This document shows, piece after piece, positions 1 through 7,679 of a stretch of DNA of 64,000 bases (position 1 is its first letter; every line of letters begins with the position of its first letter). Source of the DNA: Aquimarina sp. MMG016 (GTDB lineage: Bacteria > Bacteroidota > Bacteroidia > Flavobacteriales > Flavobacteriaceae). The DNA is taken from assembly GCF_018100805.1 (NCBI RefSeq), contig NZ_JAGJEA010000006.1:124001-188000 (forward strand). The letters run 5' to 3'. Both the position numbers and the translations under genes were made by a program. The notes below the pieces were generated by a model, which saw only the letters and a program-made list of their open reading frames with translations, was not told the DNA's origin and ran no database searches.

Positions 1-542
1 TCATCCAGTAGTAATACTTTTGGTTTCAAAGCGAATGCCCTGGCTATCCCAACTCGTTGCTGCATTCCTTGAGACAATTCTTTAGCTTTCTTATGCATTG
101 CATCTTCCAACCCCACTTTGGATAAATAATACTTAACGATATCATCTCGATCCTTTTTAGTTCCGTGACTAAATACCTGTTTAACACCCAACAATACATT
201 ATCATATGCTGTCATCCAAGGCAACAAACTGGGTGATTGAAATATAACTCCTCGATCTGGCCCAGGACCTTTAATTGTTTGATTGTTAGCTACAATTGTT
301 CCTCTAGAAATAGGATTAAGACCTGCTATCATAGTAAGCAACGTAGACTTACCACAACCGGAATGACCAATTATTGAGATAAACTCTTCATGTTTCACTT
401 TCAAATCAAGGTCGTCTAAAACCACATAATCTCCTTTGGGAGTTGGATAAATTTTAGTCAATTGAGAAATATCCAGCATGTATTTATCTTCAAACAATCC
501 GTTATCGGATCTCTTCACTTCTGATTCTTCTAATGTTTCCAT
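1..542 (-). CDS. Nitrate-type ABC transporter ATP-binding protein (partial, C-terminus cut by window edge)
   Basis: ATPase subunit of a NitT/TauT-family importer; it would power uptake of nitrate or nitrite from the cytoplasmic face. Reading from ATG at 542, a roughly 30-residue N-terminal extension precedes the nucleotide-binding domain. Visible motifs are Walker A GHSGCGKST, the family sequence GPGPDRGVIFQ, signature SQGMQQR and the start of Walker B (LLLD) at the edge, so only the C-terminal third or so is missing. It starts 12 bases after the stop of a second ATPase gene on the same strand and is the fourth gene of the nrt-like operon. Two separate ATPases resemble the NrtC/NrtD pair of cyanobacteria, but whether the NrtC-type C-terminal sensor domain is present cannot be seen. 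Confidence 0.9.
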   Translation of the reverse strand, partial: METLEESEVKRSDNGLFEDKYMLDISQLTKIYPTPKGDYVVLDDLDLKVKHEEFISIIGHSGCGKSTLLTMIAGLNPISRGTIVANNQTIKGPGPDRGVIFQSPSLLPWMTAYDNVLLGVKQVFSHGTKKDRDDIVKYYLSKVGLEDAMHKKAKELSQGMQQRVGIARAFALKPKVLLLD

Positions 543-553
543 AGTACTGTCTT

Positions 554-1417
554 TTAACTAAAACTTAATCTTCTAAATGGTGCTGGTTTAATCCTTGGCT
601 TAATATCTGGCAAAACGTGATTATTTTCTTTTTTAGAAGCCCTTTGTTCTCCTATCTGAATGAGATATTCCATAATACCATTACGTAGTTTTTTATACTC
701 CTCATTATGGTTCAACGCGGTTTTATCTCTTGGACGATCCAAGTTGATCTTATATTCTGGTCCAAGAGTGGCTTTTGGACCAGGTTTTAATGGAATAATA
801 CGATCTGCCATTAAAATCCCTTCATCTACATCATTGGTAATCAACAGCGCCGTTTTTTTATCTTTATTCCAGATTTTAAGGATTTCCTGCTGTAAATTTC
901 CTCTGGTTAACGCATCTAACGCACTCAAAGGTTCATCCATTAAAATCACATCAGGACTCATAGATAATGCCCTGGTAACAGAAACCCTCTGACGCATCCC
1001 TCCAGAAAGTTCTTTAGGAAGTTTACCTATAGCGGGCGAAAGATTTACCATCTCCACATAATCTTCTACACGCTTATTTCTATCTTTTTTAGACATTTTT
1101 TTAAACGCTTCTTTAACCGCCATACCTACATTATTCCTGACGTTTAACCAAGGTAATAATGAATAATTCTGAAAAATCACACCACGTTCGTGACTAGGCC
1201 CCGTAACAGGTTCTCCTTTAAACAAAACCTGTCCTTCATCAGGCATCATTAATCCGGATATTAGGTTTATCAATGTAGTTTTTCCGCTACCGGTAAACCC
1301 AACGATCGCCACAAACTCCCCTTCTTCAATCTCTAAATTGATATTTGACAATACCTGAGTACGATCTTTTCCGGTACCAAAAGATTTTGATACATTTCTT
1401 AATTCTATATACGCCAT
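554..1417 (-). CDS. Nitrate-type ABC transporter ATP-binding protein
   Basis: Second ATPase subunit of the importer, 287 residues. It has Walker [10 protein letters not shown], the NitT/TauT hallmark [15 protein letters not shown], signature LSGGMRQR and Walker B DEPLSALD. The usual His switch is replaced by a TNDVDE sequence, as in NrtC/NrtD-type proteins. It ends shortly after the nucleotide-binding domain, so it lacks the fused NrtA-like domain of cyanobacterial NrtC. It lies 10 bases downstream of the permease gene and 11 bases upstream of the next ATPase, so it is translated from the same message. The substrate (nitrate/nitrite) is inferred from the neighbouring nirBD genes; the family also transports cyanate, bicarbonate and taurine. 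Confidence 0.92.
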   Translation of the reverse strand: MAYIELRNVSKSFGTGKDRTQVLSNINLEIEEGEFVAIVGFTGSGKTTLINLISGLMMPDEGQVLFKGEPVTGPSHERGVIFQNYSLLPWLNVRNNVGMAVKEAFKKMSKKDRNKRVEDYVEMVNLSPAIGKLPKELSGGMRQRVSVTRALSMSPDVILMDEPLSALDALTRGNLQQEILKIWNKDKKTALLITNDVDEGILMADRIIPLKPGPKATLGPEYKINLDRPRDKTALNHNEEYKKLRNGIMEYLIQIGEQRASKKENNHVLPDIKPRIKPAPFRRLSFS

Positions 1418-1427
1418 ACTATTGATA

Positions 1428-2525
1428 TTAAGCTGTTTCCTCAGTAAACGTTACAAACTTCTGTATAGTTAACATTATTCTATCAAGCAAAAATCCTATA
1501 ATTCCAATAACAAACATCGCTACAATAATTTTGGAATTAGAATCATTAGCTCCGTTCTGAAATTCTTCCCAAACAAAAGAACCAAGTCCCGGACTTTGTG
1601 CTAATAACTCTATAGCAATTAACACCATCCAAGCTACGGATAATGTGATTCTTAGTCCCGTAAAAATTAATGGAAATGAAGATGGCAAAATGATCTTGAA
1701 CACTTTTTGCCCTACACTTAACTGAAGCACCTTAGCCACATTTATATAATCTTTATCTACAGAAGAAACCCCCATACTAGTATTGACCAATGTTGCCCAC
1801 ATCGAACATAGCCCAACACTTATAAAAGAAATAATAAAGGAACTATCAGAATCTGAGCCACGTGTTAAAGTTTTTACAATCATAAACACCAATAACAGCC
1901 ACACAACGGGAGAAACAGGTTTAAAAATCTGGATCAACCAGTTTACTGATGATCTTAGTGTTTTACTTAATCCTAGCATAATACCAATAGGGACTGCTAT
2001 AAACAGTGCCAACAAAAACCCAGCAAACACCGTTTTAAGACTTGTAAATATTTGGTCTACAAATGACGGTCTCCCTGTATATGTTATTGGCGCCAAACCT
2101 TGTGCTTCTCTTTGAGCATTGGTAGCTGCTACTTTGTCTGAAAAGGCAGCTTTCTTATCTGAAATAACTGCGTGATCCGCCAATAATGACTTATAAGCCG
2201 TCCAAACCTGAGCTGGCGATGGCAAGGTATTAGGTTGACAACTAATATCTCCCGAATCTATACAGGTACGCATTTCTAAAGCTGCTGCCTCTCCTTGATC
2301 AGTCATAGCTTTTTCGATTCTAGCATCTTTTTCAACATTATAAAGATATGTTGCTCCTGTATACCATAGTATCAAAAATAACCCTACGGATAATATTGGC
2401 AATAATACTTTTTTAAATAAAGCAATTAAATTTTTCTTTATTTCTTCTCCGGTTGCCAATCTAATAGCTGGTTCAAAAAAACCTAACCCTACAAAATTGA
2501 GAATATGTATAGACCTGTCTTTCAT
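1428..2525 (-). CDS. nrtB: Nitrate-type ABC transporter permease (NrtB-like)
   Basis: Membrane subunit of the importer, BPD_transp_1 fold, 365 residues against about 270-300 for a typical NrtB/TauC. A first membrane segment near residues 35-58 is followed by about 95 hydrophilic residues with two Cys (CIDSGDISC) and the family sequence LPSPAQVW. The remaining segments start near residue 163. The cytoplasmic loop that contacts the ATPase is near residues 255-300 ([21 protein letters not shown]). The enlarged extracytoplasmic part is the odd feature. It follows the binding-protein gene after 117 bases that contain a strong hairpin, and it precedes two ATPase genes. Nitrate specificity is inferred from the neighbourhood. 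Confidence 0.88.
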   Translation of the reverse strand: MKDRSIHILNFVGLGFFEPAIRLATGEEIKKNLIALFKKVLLPILSVGLFLILWYTGATYLYNVEKDARIEKAMTDQGEAAALEMRTCIDSGDISCQPNTLPSPAQVWTAYKSLLADHAVISDKKAAFSDKVAATNAQREAQGLAPITYTGRPSFVDQIFTSLKTVFAGFLLALFIAVPIGIMLGLSKTLRSSVNWLIQIFKPVSPVVWLLLVFMIVKTLTRGSDSDSSFIISFISVGLCSMWATLVNTSMGVSSVDKDYINVAKVLQLSVGQKVFKIILPSSFPLIFTGLRITLSVAWMVLIAIELLAQSPGLGSFVWEEFQNGANDSNSKIIVAMFVIGIIGFLLDRIMLTIQKFVTFTEETA

Positions 2526-2617
2526 TTTATTTTATTTAAAACTTACTTCTCTTTCATTATTTCACTAATGCTATAGCATATTCTGCATTAGAGTTCATTT
2601 AATTCTTTTGTATGGAA

Positions 2618-2651
2618 GAGAAATAAAAAGGGGAATCCCTTTTTATTTCTC
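2618..2651 (-). promoter_or_regulatory. Perfect intercistronic hairpin between binding-protein and permease genes
   Basis: Arms GAGAAATAAAAAGGG (2618-2632) and CCCTTTTTATTTCTC (2637-2651) form a 15-bp perfect stem with a 4-base loop. The stem includes the stop codon of the upstream binding-protein gene. No T-run follows on the minus strand, so a complete intrinsic terminator is unlikely. An mRNA-stabilising or partly attenuating structure that raises binding protein over membrane subunits is a reasonable inference. Confidence 0.75.
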
Positions 2652-4046
2652 AATGCTTGAAACACCTTCCACATTTTCTTTGTTCCCGATACCAAAACTA
2701 TTAATATATCCAATCGGATCTTTAGCATCATATTTATTACCATCAATAAAATCAGTAGTTGCAGGTTTATACCCATCTGTTTTAGGTAATTCTGAAGCTT
2801 CTAGATGACCTTCTTTCACTAACAAATTAGCAGCTTTTGTCCAAATATCAGGACGATAGATATCCTTTATGGTTTTGTCATACCATTCCGCTGGCTTACT
2901 TTCTGGAATTTGTCCCCATCTTCTCATTTGGGTTAAGAACCAAATTCCGTCTGAGTAAAAAGGATAGGTAGCATCATAACGATAAAACACGTTAAAGTCC
3001 GGCATCTCTCTTTTATCTCCTTTTTCAAACTCAAAAGTACCTGTCATAGAATTTGCCAAGACAACTTCATCCGCACCTACATATTCCGGCATAGATAAAA
3101 TTTTCACTGCTTCTTTACGATTTCCAGGGGTGTCTAACCATTTTCCTGCTCTTATCAAAGCTTTAGTAACTGCAGTTGCAGTATTAGGATATTGCTCAAC
3201 AAATTTCTTGGTCATTACGAAAACTTTCTCAGGGTTATTCTTCCAGATATCATAATTCGTAGTAACCGGCACACCAATACCTTTAAAAACTGCTTGTTGA
3301 TTCCACGGCTCACCTACACAGTATCCATATATTGTACCTGCTTCAAGTGTTGCTGGCATTTGTGGTGGCGGAGTAACTGATAATAAAACATCTGCATCAA
3401 TTTGACCTTGAATATTATCTTTAGAGTACATTCCCGGATTAATTCCAGCCGCAGCTAACCAATATCTTATTTCGTAATTATGTGTCGAAACAGGAAATAC
3501 CATCCCCATCTTAAACGCTTTTCCATCATTCTTATAAGATTCTATTACAGGCTTAAGTGCGTCTGCCGAAATTGGATGAATAGGTTTACCATCTTCTCCT
3601 TTAGGAACATTTGGTTTCATTTTAGACCAAACATCGTTTGATACCGTAATACCATTACCATTTAAATCCATCGAGAATGGAGTTACCAACTCTGCTTGTC
3701 TACCAAAACCAGCTCCTGCAGCTATTGGTTGACCGGCTAACATATGCGAACCATCTAATTGTCCGTCGATAACACGATCCAAAACATTTTTCCAGTTAGA
3801 CTGCGCCTCTACAGAAACAAACAACCCTTCATCTTCGAAGAAGCCTTTTTCCTTTGCTATTGCTAAAGGAGCCATATCCGTTAACTTTATAAAACCGAAA
3901 GTTAATTGCGGTTTCTCTATAAGTAATTTAGGGTCATCCTTAGCAGAAGCTTCACTGGATGCTATTTCTTTCTTTTTTTCTCCACCACATGACACTAATA
4001 TCATTGCTGTAAAGATCATTACAATTTTAAGATGTATTTTTTTCAT
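2643..4046 (-). CDS. nrtA: Nitrate-binding-type periplasmic lipoprotein (NrtA/CmpA-like)
   Basis: Substrate-binding component of the ABC importer, 467 residues. A lipoprotein signal ends LVSC with the lipidated Cys at residue 20. The mature protein begins with a charged linker and then the family start [28 protein letters not shown]. Later NrtA/CmpA/SsuA-type sequences include GSHMLAGQP and GYCVGEPWN; the latter lies in the pocket region of nitrate- and bicarbonate-binding members. The length fits NrtA (about 440) rather than the shorter TauA. It is the first gene of a minus-strand operon and is preceded by a promoter with the shared 16-bp repeat. Nitrate/nitrite as ligand is inferred from the nirBD context. 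Confidence 0.9.
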   Translation of the reverse strand: MKKIHLKIVMIFTAMILVSCGGEKKKEIASSEASAKDDPKLLIEKPQLTFGFIKLTDMAPLAIAKEKGFFEDEGLFVSVEAQSNWKNVLDRVIDGQLDGSHMLAGQPIAAGAGFGRQAELVTPFSMDLNGNGITVSNDVWSKMKPNVPKGEDGKPIHPISADALKPVIESYKNDGKAFKMGMVFPVSTHNYEIRYWLAAAGINPGMYSKDNIQGQIDADVLLSVTPPPQMPATLEAGTIYGYCVGEPWNQQAVFKGIGVPVTTNYDIWKNNPEKVFVMTKKFVEQYPNTATAVTKALIRAGKWLDTPGNRKEAVKILSMPEYVGADEVVLANSMTGTFEFEKGDKREMPDFNVFYRYDATYPFYSDGIWFLTQMRRWGQIPESKPAEWYDKTIKDIYRPDIWTKAANLLVKEGHLEASELPKTDGYKPATTDFIDGNKYDAKDPIGYINSFGIGNKENVEGVSSIEK

Positions 4047-4084
4047 AATCCTCTGTTTTTGAATATTTAGCTAATAGAACATTT

Positions 4085-4106
4085 CAAAACTAAGTATTAT
4101 TACTTA
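4085..4106 (-). promoter_or_regulatory. nrt-operon promoter: 16-bp inverted repeat overlapping a -7 box
   Basis: The plus strand shows TAAGTA-TTAT-TACTTA at 4091-4106. Read on the minus strand, the final TA of the repeat is also the first TA of TAGTTTTG (4092 to 4085), which fits the Bacteroidota -7 consensus TAnnTTTG. The same two-base overlap occurs at 6095-6116 and 7639-7660. Two TACGTA elements (4121-4126, 4135-4140) lie upstream in the direction of transcription. Confidence 0.75.
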
Positions 4107-4387
4107 ATAAATAATCATGCTACGTATAAAAAAGTACGTATTTATATCATTATTACATATTCCTAAATTTTAATTCTCATAAAATGAATATTTATGAATT
4201 AAGAATATATTTTTTTAAAGAATAATAAATTCATAAAACAAAAACATCTGTAAACTACTGATAAATAATGAATTAAATAATTTTAAAATATTTAAACATT
4301 GTAACTAAAAGAATTTTAATCATTTAAACTGGAATTATCTATATAGAAAGAAATAAAGGAAAAAACATCTTGTATAGATTTTAAAAA

Positions 4388-4403
4388 TAAGTATATTTAC
4401 TTA
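4388..4403. promoter_or_regulatory. 16-bp inverted repeat upstream of the PilJ-type gene
   Basis: TAAGTA-TATT-TACTTA, with the symmetry extending one more base on each side (4387-4404). It lies 48 bases before the preferred start codon at 4451 and overlaps none of that gene. The bases that would form a -7 box at the conserved spacing (TATAAAAA) lack TTTG, so this promoter differs from the other three. Confidence 0.7.
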
Positions 4404-4450
4404 TAAAAATGCTTTTTTCAAAACACATTACTAACCAAACTTTTTTACCC

Positions 4451-5278
4451 ATGAAGCTAAAATTTTTATCCATTTTGACAGTTTTTATACTAATATCAAT
4501 AACTAACTTATCTGGTCAATCACAGAATTATGGAGCCATCAGCTATAGTAAAGCAATAAATGTATCCGGAAAACAGCGTATGCTGTCTCAAAAAATGTCA
4601 AAGGCTTTCTTATTGATTAGCAATAGGATCAACAACTCCGAAATCCAAAAAGAACTAAACTCCAGCAAGTTTGTATTCAAAAAACAATTAGAAATACTAT
4701 CTAAGAACGCCACATCCACAACGATTAAACTATCTATTAAAAATGTACAGAAATTATGGATTCAGTTTAAAAGCATAATCAGCTCTACCCCTAATCTCGA
4801 AAACTCTTACAGAATAATGAAGCTAAACACAAAGCTTTTAGCAGCTTGTGATGACCTTGTAACAAGCATAGAACAAAGTTCTAATTACAACAATCGATTT
4901 TTTAAAAATGAAAATCAAGATTTAATTTCCACAATAAATGTATCAGGAAAACAACGTATGCTGGCCCAAAGAATGTGTTTATACTATATAGCTAACACTT
5001 TATTTCAGAATGAAAATTCGGAATATGGCAAAATACTAAGCATAGTTTATGACGAATTTGATACTGCAATTGGTAATCTGTTAATAAGTAGCTATAACAC
5101 AACTGATATCGAAGAAGAATTAGGAAACATCATGTCTATATGGGAAAAATTTCAATCAGATAGAAGAGGATTCATGAACGGAAAATTTCCTTTGGAAGAA
5201 GTATTTAAAATCACCAATACCCTTACAAAAAGCTTTAATAAAATAACCGGAATTTATGAAGGAATATCAAAAAAATAA
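4451..5278 (+). CDS. Secreted protein with two PilJ-type (type IV pili methyl-accepting, N-terminal) sensor motifs
   Basis: Predicted exported protein of 275 residues with no kinase or methyl-accepting part. A signal peptide (MKLKFLSILTVFILISITNLSG) is followed by two helical repeats. Each starts with the hallmark N-V-S-G-K-Q-R-M-L-[SA]-Q, at residues 37-47 and 163-173. The same motif opens the periplasmic domain of the histidine kinase at 11278. This PilJ N-terminal family is related to the ligand-binding part of the NarX/NarQ nitrate sensors. A soluble periplasmic nitrate/nitrite-binding partner of the kinase is an inference. The start at 4451 is preferred over the upstream in-frame ATG at 4409 because it gives a clean signal peptide and leaves room for the promoter. 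Confidence 0.8.
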   Translation: MKLKFLSILTVFILISITNLSGQSQNYGAISYSKAINVSGKQRMLSQKMSKAFLLISNRINNSEIQKELNSSKFVFKKQLEILSKNATSTTIKLSIKNVQKLWIQFKSIISSTPNLENSYRIMKLNTKLLAACDDLVTSIEQSSNYNNRFFKNENQDLISTINVSGKQRMLAQRMCLYYIANTLFQNENSEYGKILSIVYDEFDTAIGNLLISSYNTTDIEEELGNIMSIWEKFQSDRRGFMNGKFPLEEVFKITNTLTKSFNKITGIYEGISKK

Positions 5279-5283
5279 GCCTT

Positions 5284-5982
5284 CTAAAGGCTGGAGATCA
5301 TACCATGTTCTCTAGCCTTATTACTAAGCTCTAGAATATTTTTTACTCCCATTTTTTTCATTAGATTAAACCTATGCACTTCTGTCGTACGTCTACTTAT
5401 ATTCAATTCTGTCGCTATATCTTTATTAGTCATCCCCGAGATAGCTAGTTGAAGTATTTGACTTTCCCTTTTAGTTAGATCAAACGGGTTACCAACAATG
5501 CTTTTAGATTCCTTAGCAACTATATCACTTTGGTCTTCAAAATCTTTAGAATTGACCTGATCCTCAGATCGAATTTTCTTTACCAAAATAGAAGAAACAT
5601 CACCACTAAAATATTTCTCCCCTTTACTTATAGTAGATAAAGCCTTTAGAAACTCCTGTTTTCCTGCATCTTTTAAAAGATATCCATCTGCTCCGGCATT
5701 AATAGATTGAAGAATATATTCATCAGAGTCGTGCATCGATAACATAATCGTTTTAGAGCTTACACCTTGACTTACTAGTTCTCTAACAGTTTCTATACCC
5801 GACATTTCAGGCATTCGAATATCACAAATAACAATATCCGGCTTAAGTGACTGCACTAATGCAATTGCCTCTCTCCCATCCGAGGCTTCTCCGATGATTT
5901 TATATTGATCTTCATCTTCTAAGAGCGCTCGAATACCGTCTCTTACCAAAAAATGATCATCTACCAATACTATGCTTATCAT
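5284..5982 (-). CDS. NarL/FixJ-type response regulator
   Basis: Two-component transcription regulator, 232 residues from the ATG at 5982; an upstream ATG at 6003 would add seven residues. The receiver domain has acidic pocket D8-D9, phospho-acceptor D54 (VICDIRMPE) and the conserved Lys in LLKDAG near 104. A linker of about 40 residues leads to a LuxR-type HTH (LTKRESQILQLAISGMTNKDIA, then STYPE-like SRRTTEVHRFNLMKKMGV). It lies tail to tail with the PilJ-type gene, 5 bases apart, and divergent from the porin gene. The obvious partner is the HisKA_3-type kinase at 11278, since NarX-type kinases pair with NarL-type regulators. It is a candidate binder of the repeated 16-bp palindrome. Confidence 0.9.
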   Translation of the reverse strand: MISIVLVDDHFLVRDGIRALLEDEDQYKIIGEASDGREAIALVQSLKPDIVICDIRMPEMSGIETVRELVSQGVSSKTIMLSMHDSDEYILQSINAGADGYLLKDAGKQEFLKALSTISKGEKYFSGDVSSILVKKIRSEDQVNSKDFEDQSDIVAKESKSIVGNPFDLTKRESQILQLAISGMTNKDIATELNISRRTTEVHRFNLMKKMGVKNILELSNKAREHGMISSL

Positions 5983-6062
5983 ATCCTTAATATATATAGT
6001 CACTCAAAGATATGAATATTTCAAAAACACTTGTCATTATTTAAGTATATCAAAATTTTAAC

Positions 6063-6116
6063 TACGTATTTTTAAGTAATAAACACAATAAAAATAAGTA
6101 TTTATACTTAGATTTG
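6063..6116 (+). promoter_or_regulatory. Porin-gene promoter with shared 16-bp repeat
   Basis: TAAGTA-TTTA-TACTTA at 6095-6110 runs directly into TAGATTTG (6109-6116), a match to the -7 consensus TAnnTTTG, with the same two-base overlap as at the nrt and nirB promoters. A second element with the same 6-4-6 spacing, TACGTA-TTTT-TAAGTA, is at 6063-6078, exactly 32 bases (three helical turns) upstream. Confidence 0.75.
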
Positions 6117-6207
6117 CTTTCAATAATTATCAAACTAATAGAACATTATTAAGAAATGTAATCAACACAGGTTATCGCACTTGTATTTTAAGCAAAAAAA
6201 CGTTCAT

Positions 6208-7521
6208 ATGAAGAATACATTAAATTTTACTATATTAATATTTTTAGTTTTAGCATTTAAGGGAAAAGCACAAGAATTAAGTATTGATGCTGATTATAGA
6301 GCCAGATATGATTATCGACACGGATTTCACAATTTGGTTCCACAAGGTGTAGAACCAGCTTCTTTAGTCGAGCAGAGAGCGAGACTCAAATTTGGATATA
6401 CTTCAGAAAAATTTAAAGCACATTTAAGTTTTCAGGATGTCAGTGTATGGGGAGATACAAGACAAATTTTACCAACGGATAGTAATGATAGTTTTCAAAT
6501 AGCAGAAGCTTGGGTTCAATTAAAACTTAGCGAATCCTGGGCCACAAAAGTAGGACGACAAACCCTATCGTATGACGATCAAAGAATTTTAGGAGGTCTT
6601 GACTGGGCTATGCAAGGGCGTTTTCATGATGCTGCACTAATTAAATATGCAAAAGGAAAATCAAAACTTGATGTAGGGTTTTCTTTTAGTCAAAACTCCG
6701 GTTCAGCAAATCCTGCAAATGAATTTGGTAACGTATTTGATGTTACTGGCTTTTTTACCTACAAAGCATTAGAATTTGCTCATTATAATATCGCTTTTAC
6801 AGAAAATAATAGCCTTAGTATTTTAGCAATGAATAATACTTTTCAGAATATAGAAAATGGTATTGCTGTAGAAGGTTTTTTTCATAGACACACATTTGGT
6901 GCATATGGAAAATTTAAATTAGGAGGTGTTGGACTAGCAACTAGCGCGTATTATCAAGCCGGAAAAGCTAATCAAAACACAGACCTCAGTGCATACTTAC
7001 TGTCTGCAGAGGGAATCTATAAAGCTGGGGCTACCAAAATAGGGCTTGGATTTGAGATACAAAGTGGTACCGACCAAAATAGTACTGATGATAAAAACAA
7101 ATCTTTCTTCCCACTTTATGGCACCAATCACAAGTTTAATGGGTATATGGATTATTTCTATGTTGGCAACCACGCTAATAGTGTAGGGTTAACGGATATA
7201 TACGGAAAAGCAATCTTCAAAACAGGTAAAAAATCAAGTCTTTTGGTTAAAGCACATTATTTTGGAGCTGCAGCTACACTCATTAATGATAATGATGGGT
7301 CGGAAGCAGATTCTTACCTGGGAACAGAGGTTGATATTGTATTTACACAAAAACTATTACCATATGCTACTTTAAAAGTAGGATATTCTCAGATGTTTGC
7401 TAGTGAGAATATGGAATTCTTGAAGAACCAACCTGATCCTTCTGGATTACAAAACTGGGGATGGGCAATGCTTGTTGTAAAGCCAAACTTCTTAAAATGG
7501 AGCCCTAAGCCTTCAGAATAA
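6208..7521 (+). CDS. Outer-membrane porin, alginate-export-type beta-barrel family
   Basis: Predicted 437-residue outer-membrane channel. Cleavable signal peptide (MKNTLNFTILIFLVLAFKGKAQ), then a barrel rich in alternating aromatic/polar strands. The N-terminal sequence LSIDADYRARYDYR and the early segments EQRARLKFGY and VGRQTLSYDDQRI are typical of the alginate_exp porin family. An ATG at 6208 is used because the upstream alternative (TTG at 6181) would place nine charged residues ahead of the signal peptide. It lies between the regulators and nirB and shares their promoter element. Passage of nitrate/nitrite across the outer membrane is therefore inferred; the family itself does not define the substrate. 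An intrinsic terminator follows. Confidence 0.8.
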   Translation: MKNTLNFTILIFLVLAFKGKAQELSIDADYRARYDYRHGFHNLVPQGVEPASLVEQRARLKFGYTSEKFKAHLSFQDVSVWGDTRQILPTDSNDSFQIAEAWVQLKLSESWATKVGRQTLSYDDQRILGGLDWAMQGRFHDAALIKYAKGKSKLDVGFSFSQNSGSANPANEFGNVFDVTGFFTYKALEFAHYNIAFTENNSLSILAMNNTFQNIENGIAVEGFFHRHTFGAYGKFKLGGVGLATSAYYQAGKANQNTDLSAYLLSAEGIYKAGATKIGLGFEIQSGTDQNSTDDKNKSFFPLYGTNHKFNGYMDYFYVGNHANSVGLTDIYGKAIFKTGKKSSLLVKAHYFGAAATLINDNDGSEADSYLGTEVDIVFTQKLLPYATLKVGYSQMFASENMEFLKNQPDPSGLQNWGWAMLVVKPNFLKWSPKPSE

Positions 7522-7545
7522 ACCAACTACAAAAATATACAACGA

Positions 7546-7580
7546 AAAGCCTGCAAATAATTTTGCAGGTTTTTGCTTTT
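7546..7580 (+). terminator. Intrinsic terminator after the porin gene
   Basis: Stem CCTGCAAA (7550-7557) / TTTGCAGG (7562-7569), extended by flanking A/T pairs, with a 4-base loop and a T-rich tail. It separates the porin from the nirB promoter. Confidence 0.85.
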
Positions 7581-7616
7581 ATTATTTAAGCATTCTTAAT
7601 TTGACACCCATATAAT

Positions 7617-7675
7617 TACGTAATTCTTACTATTAAAATACGTATTAATACTTAATTTTGAACTATTAATACGTA
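7617..7675 (+). promoter_or_regulatory. nirB promoter with shared 16-bp repeat
   Basis: TACGTA-TTAA-TACTTA at 7639-7654 overlaps the -7 box TAATTTTG (7653-7660) by two bases. Further TACGTA elements are at 7617-7622 and 7670-7675. I see no clear -33 TTG element, which suggests that the promoter depends on a regulator. The untranslated leader would be short, since the ATG is at 7680. Confidence 0.8.
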
Positions 7676-7679
7676 ATTT

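Larger units (their letters stand above)
4047..4450. other. AT-rich divergent promoter region
   Basis: No coding potential is seen in these roughly 400 bases between the importer operon (minus) and the PilJ-type gene (plus). They hold two copies of the 16-bp inverted repeat (4091-4106 and 4388-4403), two TACGTA sites (4121-4126 and 4135-4140) and otherwise very AT-rich DNA. A candidate -7 box for the minus-strand operon is at 4085-4092. Confidence 0.8.

Noticed and set aside
660-2115. Plus-strand frames of 110 codons within the ATPase and permease genes
   Set aside because: Both are antisense to complete, well-matched transporter genes.
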